A stretch of DNA of 64,000 nt from Saccharina japonica (Eukaryota; Sar; Phaeophyceae; Laminariales; Laminariaceae), in contig MEHQ01004575.1 in the NCBI GenBank assembly GCA_008828725.1, forward strand, positions 1-64,000, given 5' to 3'. The number at the start of each line of letters is the position of its first letter. Positions within the stretch are counted from its first letter, which is position 1. Both the position numbers and the translations under genes were made by a program. Positions 42,001-48,000 of the stretch are shown one piece after another. The notes under the pieces are model-generated. The model was not told where the DNA came from and ran no database searches. It saw only the letters and a program-made list of their open reading frames with translations.

Positions 42001-45000
42001 ACGCCTTCTTAAACTTTTAGGAAACCCGCTAAATCAGATCGTCGACACCTCCGTTCCATGACTGACTATTTGTCTGACTAATAACTAGTTAACGACTTAG
42101 GCCGTGCCCACGCACAGCCCACCTATCCACAGTACACCTGGAAAGTATCACACAGTATCCTCTTGCGAAAACGCGAGAGGGCAGTATAACGAGGAAGACG
42201 ATGTGGCAATCAAGCTACAACCCTGGTTCTCGCGCAAACCCCCAATTTCATTATGATAGCCGTACTGCTTTACATGACTTATTCAACATTTCAGCAATCA
42301 TGTTCTGTCTGTTCTGTCCATCCAAGCCAACCACAATATATCGGTTACGCAACTATTCGGGGAAAGGCTTTGCACATCATGTTGATGCGGCTGTTGCCGT
42401 ACTGTTGTCCTAGCAGCTCGCCCACAGGCGTCGCGGGGGCGTACAATATTGGACGACACGATCTGGCAGGGCCTCGAATTTGTTTCCCTCAACGTATCTC
42501 AAGCAGTAAAGTTTACATGCTAGCAGCAACGACGGCACATCACTATTAATAGTAGACGGGGTTTGTTTTTGGATGGGTGTTAGTCTTCTGTCCCAGTCAG
42601 AAAACGTGCCTGTCTATGCATGGTTAATAGTGACTACCAGAGACCCCCCGACTAAAACCAAACCCCCTACGGAATTATACCATGTTTTCAGTATCGTCAC
42701 CCACTATGAGTCACACACCGACACGGTAACGATGTTTCAAGCCTGTCAAAATGCCTTCGCCCTTTGAACTCCCACTCCAATGCGCAACCCTAATATTCGT
42801 ATGTAAATATCAACAGTATACTGCCTGACTCACAGTACTTGCACAGATGAAGCTCCGTCGAACATTCCGGCAGTTAGGGGTAGTTCGGTGTACGTGAGAG
42901 TTCTGTGGCGTTGGTGTAGAGTCGGGCGATCGTGAGACCGTGGGATTGTCGTACATAGAGCGGCAACGCGCAAGTGCACGAGAGGCGTCAAGGATAAGTG
43001 TACCGAACAAGACCGTATTACAGATGTACAGTACTCTGTTGGGTCTTAAGACTCCCAACATAAATGGCACTGCGTCGAATATTTGTAGTCACATCAAATG
43101 CTTGACATTTACGTCGAAGCATCCTAATTGATATACACTTCCGTTGTATAGTGATGATTTTTTCAGTCCGTTGTGTGGTGACGATTATGTAATTTCGTTG
43201 TGTAGTGAATATCTCAAGGTCCCTTTACAGCTATGTTTTCTTTTGTGTAGTATAACGCGTGCGACCTATGTCTCCTCGGAGCTCCAGTGAATCTCCGACG
43301 TACGCGTGAACGTACCACTGCTACTCCACTCAACAGCCGTCAGTGTAGCCGGTCAACGTAGATGCGCCGCCGCAAGAACCGAGCCTGCAGGAGATGTTAA
43401 AATATCCCCTCCAGGAGGCGGGTTGTTAGATTGGCAGGAAGGGAGGGGGTGAAGGATAGAGAGGTTTCCTACAATTTTTGTGGCGTTTGTGTGTCGGGGG
43501 TTATTTTCCGTGTCCCCTATCTCCGGTTTCCATTCGTGCTGAAGGGTATTTGTTCCGGGGATGGAACAATTTTACACCCCCATTTGTGCCCTTGTTACTA
43601 GGAGTTTCCGCTGCAATTTCACGCATGTGTTGATGCTGGGCTGCTCTCGTGCTCTACTCTCCTGCAAATATATGGTTCGTACTGCTTGTCGTGTTCCAGG
43701 CAATACCCACGAAAAACCTGAAGTACGACGGTAAGAGCGTGAAAATGTTTTTATTTCTCATTACACGTAAACTTGACGTCTAGTGACCATGAAGTAGATT
43801 ACGACGAAGAGAAAGAAAACCACCTACCCTTCACCCTCATCAACGACCAACGCCCACACGTTGACATCAGTAAGGTCAAAATACCCTTCGGCACGACATC
43901 CTAGTGACAGCGATGCTTTCTTCACTGAATTGACGACGTCATTTCCGGAGCCACTCACAGTTCGCGTAGGGAGGTCAATTCACTGAAGACCCCATCGGCC
44001 AGGGACTCGAATGGGTTGTCCGACAAATCCCTGAAGTATTGTACCACCACGCAAACAGAAACGGAAACAACAGGGTCGTAGAGAGAAGTAATATCAAGAA
44101 CGCCGTTCGTCTTGATACAGCAAGATGATACCAGCAAGGTGACGTGTGTTTCTGAATAGATCTCGGACGAAGGCCAAGTTTGGTCCATTAATCGAACTCT
44201 TAATACGACCACGGAAACAAATCATGCACTCACAATTAGCGCACGTCCATTCGAGTGGTAAAGTTAGTGCCAGGGCTACTGTTGATGACGCAAATGTACA
44301 AGCCGCAAATATTCAAGCCGGCTCCAATAATTCACCTGAAAAGGTCGATCGTTCGAAATACACTCTAAAGCCTGCACTCACAGCTTCCGTAGAGATGCCA
44401 AACAATCCAAGACACCATCTGGCAGGGTCTCGAGTCCGTTTCCGTCCAAGTCTCTAAACCGATATCCCGCCAGACCAGCAGCAACGGCATCAATGGGGCG
44501 TAGAGACGGAGGATACATTAAGAGCGATGTCGTGCTGCCCCATTCATACACAGGAAGGTGACAGTTCTCTTGAGCATGCTTCTGAGAGAACCACTTTCAT
44601 GCAATTGACAGCGTTACACCTGTTAAAGGCAGTTGTATTCTTAACATGCTCCGAAATCGCACGAGCTATTCGCGAAAAGGCAGACGAAGTACTGTAGTTA
44701 TAATGTCAGAACTTAGGGATCCACGTTATGAGTTTGTCCCTAGGGCACATGGCGGATTCTGCCTCTCAACTATGGGTGAAAATTTTCGTGTAAGTCAAGA
44801 CTCAGTTTGGCGACACGAAAGTAAGAGGCGACTATTGTTTCTCAATGTCGACGATGCTGTTGAGTTATTGGTACATTCCCATGACTCCGCCATGGTTTGC
44901 GTATATACGTCAAAACATCAAAGATGCCAACGGAGAGAGACTGCATAGGTTGGGGTTTGGAATCCTCAATCAGTATGTCACCACGCCAGGTGTAACCGCA

Positions 45001-48000
45001 GCGACAGAGTCGTAGTATTACTGGGGACCCCAGTAAATAGGACCAACTATTGTTAGTAAACATATAAACATATATCGGTTTTTGTGTGAACCGTAGGTCC
45101 TATTTACTATAGCATCATTAGCCCACCCCGTAATAGTATACTGGGGTTAGTTGTCAGAAGACGGTTGATAACCTGCCCCAGTGATCCAACATTGTTGTCT
45201 GGCAGCTTGGCTGAAAATGATATTCAAGGGTCGGCCAACGTAGAAGAGCCAACTCGGATAGAAAGATCCTGGCAGCACACCGGCGACTCAGAAATGCCTT
45301 GATATCAGTTGCGTCGCTTACTGTAAGTCAGGTTCTGTCAAGATAAACAAAATAACAAGAGCCAGCTGAACTGCACAACACATAGAGCCACCACTTTCAT
45401 TGCTTAACCTACTCCAGCAGTACTCCAAATTCATGACCATGTATCGCTGCCTGGCTTACAGACGTCTAACAGATGGAGCACCGTTGAACATTCCGGCCTC
45501 CAGGTTTAGTTTGGTGCTGGCGAGAGTCCTGTCCCATCGCAGCACAGGCGGAGCAACGCCAAACATTGACGTGGGAGGGGGGGGGGGGTTGAGTGCACGA
45601 GAGGGGTGCTTGACACGTGTACATAACGAGATACAACGCGAGACCCGGCAATCAGGTGAGCGTTATCTGTTAAAAACAAATTGACGTGTACTGTGTTGGG
45701 ACACATATTCGCACGAACCGTCGGCCTTTGTCCGAGCAAATGTATGTATTCGGAGAGCATCGTACGTCAAAGCACCACTGACAGCATGTGTGTTCCGCAC
45801 ACTGCGAACGAAGAGATGTTTTTATTTCAAATGTAAATGGTGTTAAAACGATAAAGTTACTACAGTAGACTCCTTTCCGAAGAACACAGCAAACGCAACA
45901 CAAGGTGTACGGCAGAATGTGAGGAGCCTTTATATAACTACTACCGGCCGGAAGATAATGTGAGATAATGTCGAACATTATTGGCAACCGAACTGATCTC
46001 AGACCAACTTGCCGTGACATGCACTTCACGAACGAGAAGAAATTCGACGAAAGCAACAAGCCTGGTACGAACCAAAATGAGCTCTAGCATCACAACATAG
46101 CAGTGTCGCAATACTCGTTTAAGCCTCATATATCGTCCAGGCTAAAACGGGGTTGGTTCAGACATCACTCACAAGACCTCCAGGGCCTCAAACCCGCTGA
46201 AGAAATCGACCGGAAGGGTTCTGAGAGCGTTCTTGCGGAAGTTCCTGGTTAGAGAGACAAACCCCATTGGAGCGGGAAATAATCTAGTTGAGTGGATGTC
46301 GTCCAGATACCATCAGGTGTGCAATACAAGTTTATGTTTGGAACGGTTGGTGAATTATAGCATGGTGTGCATCCTTACGCATGCTCCACCTGTACAAACC
46401 AACGCCATACATTTCATATATGTGGCGGAGTGACTATTACCCAGCGCCAAGCACACGCCCAATTACTCACGTTTGACACATGTTGAAAACAGCGGCGACA
46501 CAATATTCGCACCTTGGCCTGAGCTGGTGAATTGGCAGAATACGCATTATGCAATTCGAGCGCTGTCAGATGCAGTTGGTAAATATAACGCAGAAGAGAA
46601 CAGCGTGCAGAACTCGTCATTGGACAGCGAGCCCAACTACCGCTTTCTTTCCAAAATCTGTTTATAAAGATACTCACAAGGACTCGATGTTCCTTCGCCC
46701 TATGTTGTCGAAGCATGCCGCGAGATCAGGAAAATCATCGTTCTGAAGTCCACAGTTTTGGAAATCCCTTCATCGCAAGTATGGCAAACCCCGGAACAGA
46801 TGCCATAGTTAGAAGGCGACATTGGGTGGGATGCCTTGCCTCCAAGGGCACACAACACAACACATTCATCGTCTGAGAGTGTGCCCCAACGACTGTCCCC
46901 ATTAACCAATATCCGTATCGCGTTTAGGTTACATCACACGAATATATAGCCACCCAACGCACCCCCGTCAATGGAAAATGTAGGCAAACGTAAGAGTCAT
47001 CCCACGGTAGGGGTGCAGCAGAAATTGCTGACCTCCTCACATGAGGATCTTAGTATCTCACCCGATACAACACTTCGGAAACAATCGTTCGCGCAACCCG
47101 ACCAAAACCCCCAATGCGGTAGTCCAAAAACGAATACACCAGTGGAAAAATAATAGTATCCGGTGGTTACTCACGTGAGGAGCACAACCGGTCATAAACT
47201 ATTGAGCCTAAAACTCGTACCCCTACCGTGGGAATACTCATAAGACGAAAATGATTTCCCGTTCTAAACGGCGACAGTAGTTATCTGACGGTTGTGCTGG
47301 AACAATCACTTCAATGCCCATGTAGTAGAGGTGTGACAATAGCCCCGCAATGTATTTATGTGGTGCTATACTTACAAGGTGGTGGATCCCAAAGCGCACT
47401 GGTTATCCGAAAAGCATGGGTTCAGACCTGTGCGGAACAAGAAGCCAGAGGAAGAGGCGTCAAATACCAATGACTATTGAACGCCAAAACCTGCGAAATA
47501 TATTGCTCGTAATGTGAAGAAGCTCGCCCTTACATAACCGAGACATCCTATTACTTGAAGCCTTGTTGCCAACATGTCGAACCCCTGTGTACAGGTATTG
47601 CTCGAGTTTAAGGAGTGGCACGGCGTATGCCGGGCATGGCAAGCTCCGTTGCTATTGTGGGAAGTTAACTACAGTGAAGTATTTCGTGCCTCCTCTCTGG
47701 AGCAGATCTTCTGTATCCTATCCGGTTCGAGAACAACGCCCCACATTCGATTGGCAACGAATGCCGCTTCCCTTAAAACGTCGAAGGTCACACGGTATTT
47801 TTTATACTGAACGGCGTGGATCATGAAAGAGAGTGACATCGCCATTTGTATTTTTCCAGGACTTAGGACTGGCGCCACCGCCGATAATGTTGCCGGACCA
47901 ATCACAGGCCTTCAAAGAGGTCGATACCAGCCAGGTATTTCCGCAGGAATGTATATAACTATAATACCATGATGTTTCCTGGTTCAGTCGCTTGAGATCA

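Noticed and set aside
47900-47950. LRR-like fragment (LAGIDLFEGL) in intron 1
   Set aside because: Only about half a repeat, no acceptor in frame, and a poor donor (GTGATT).
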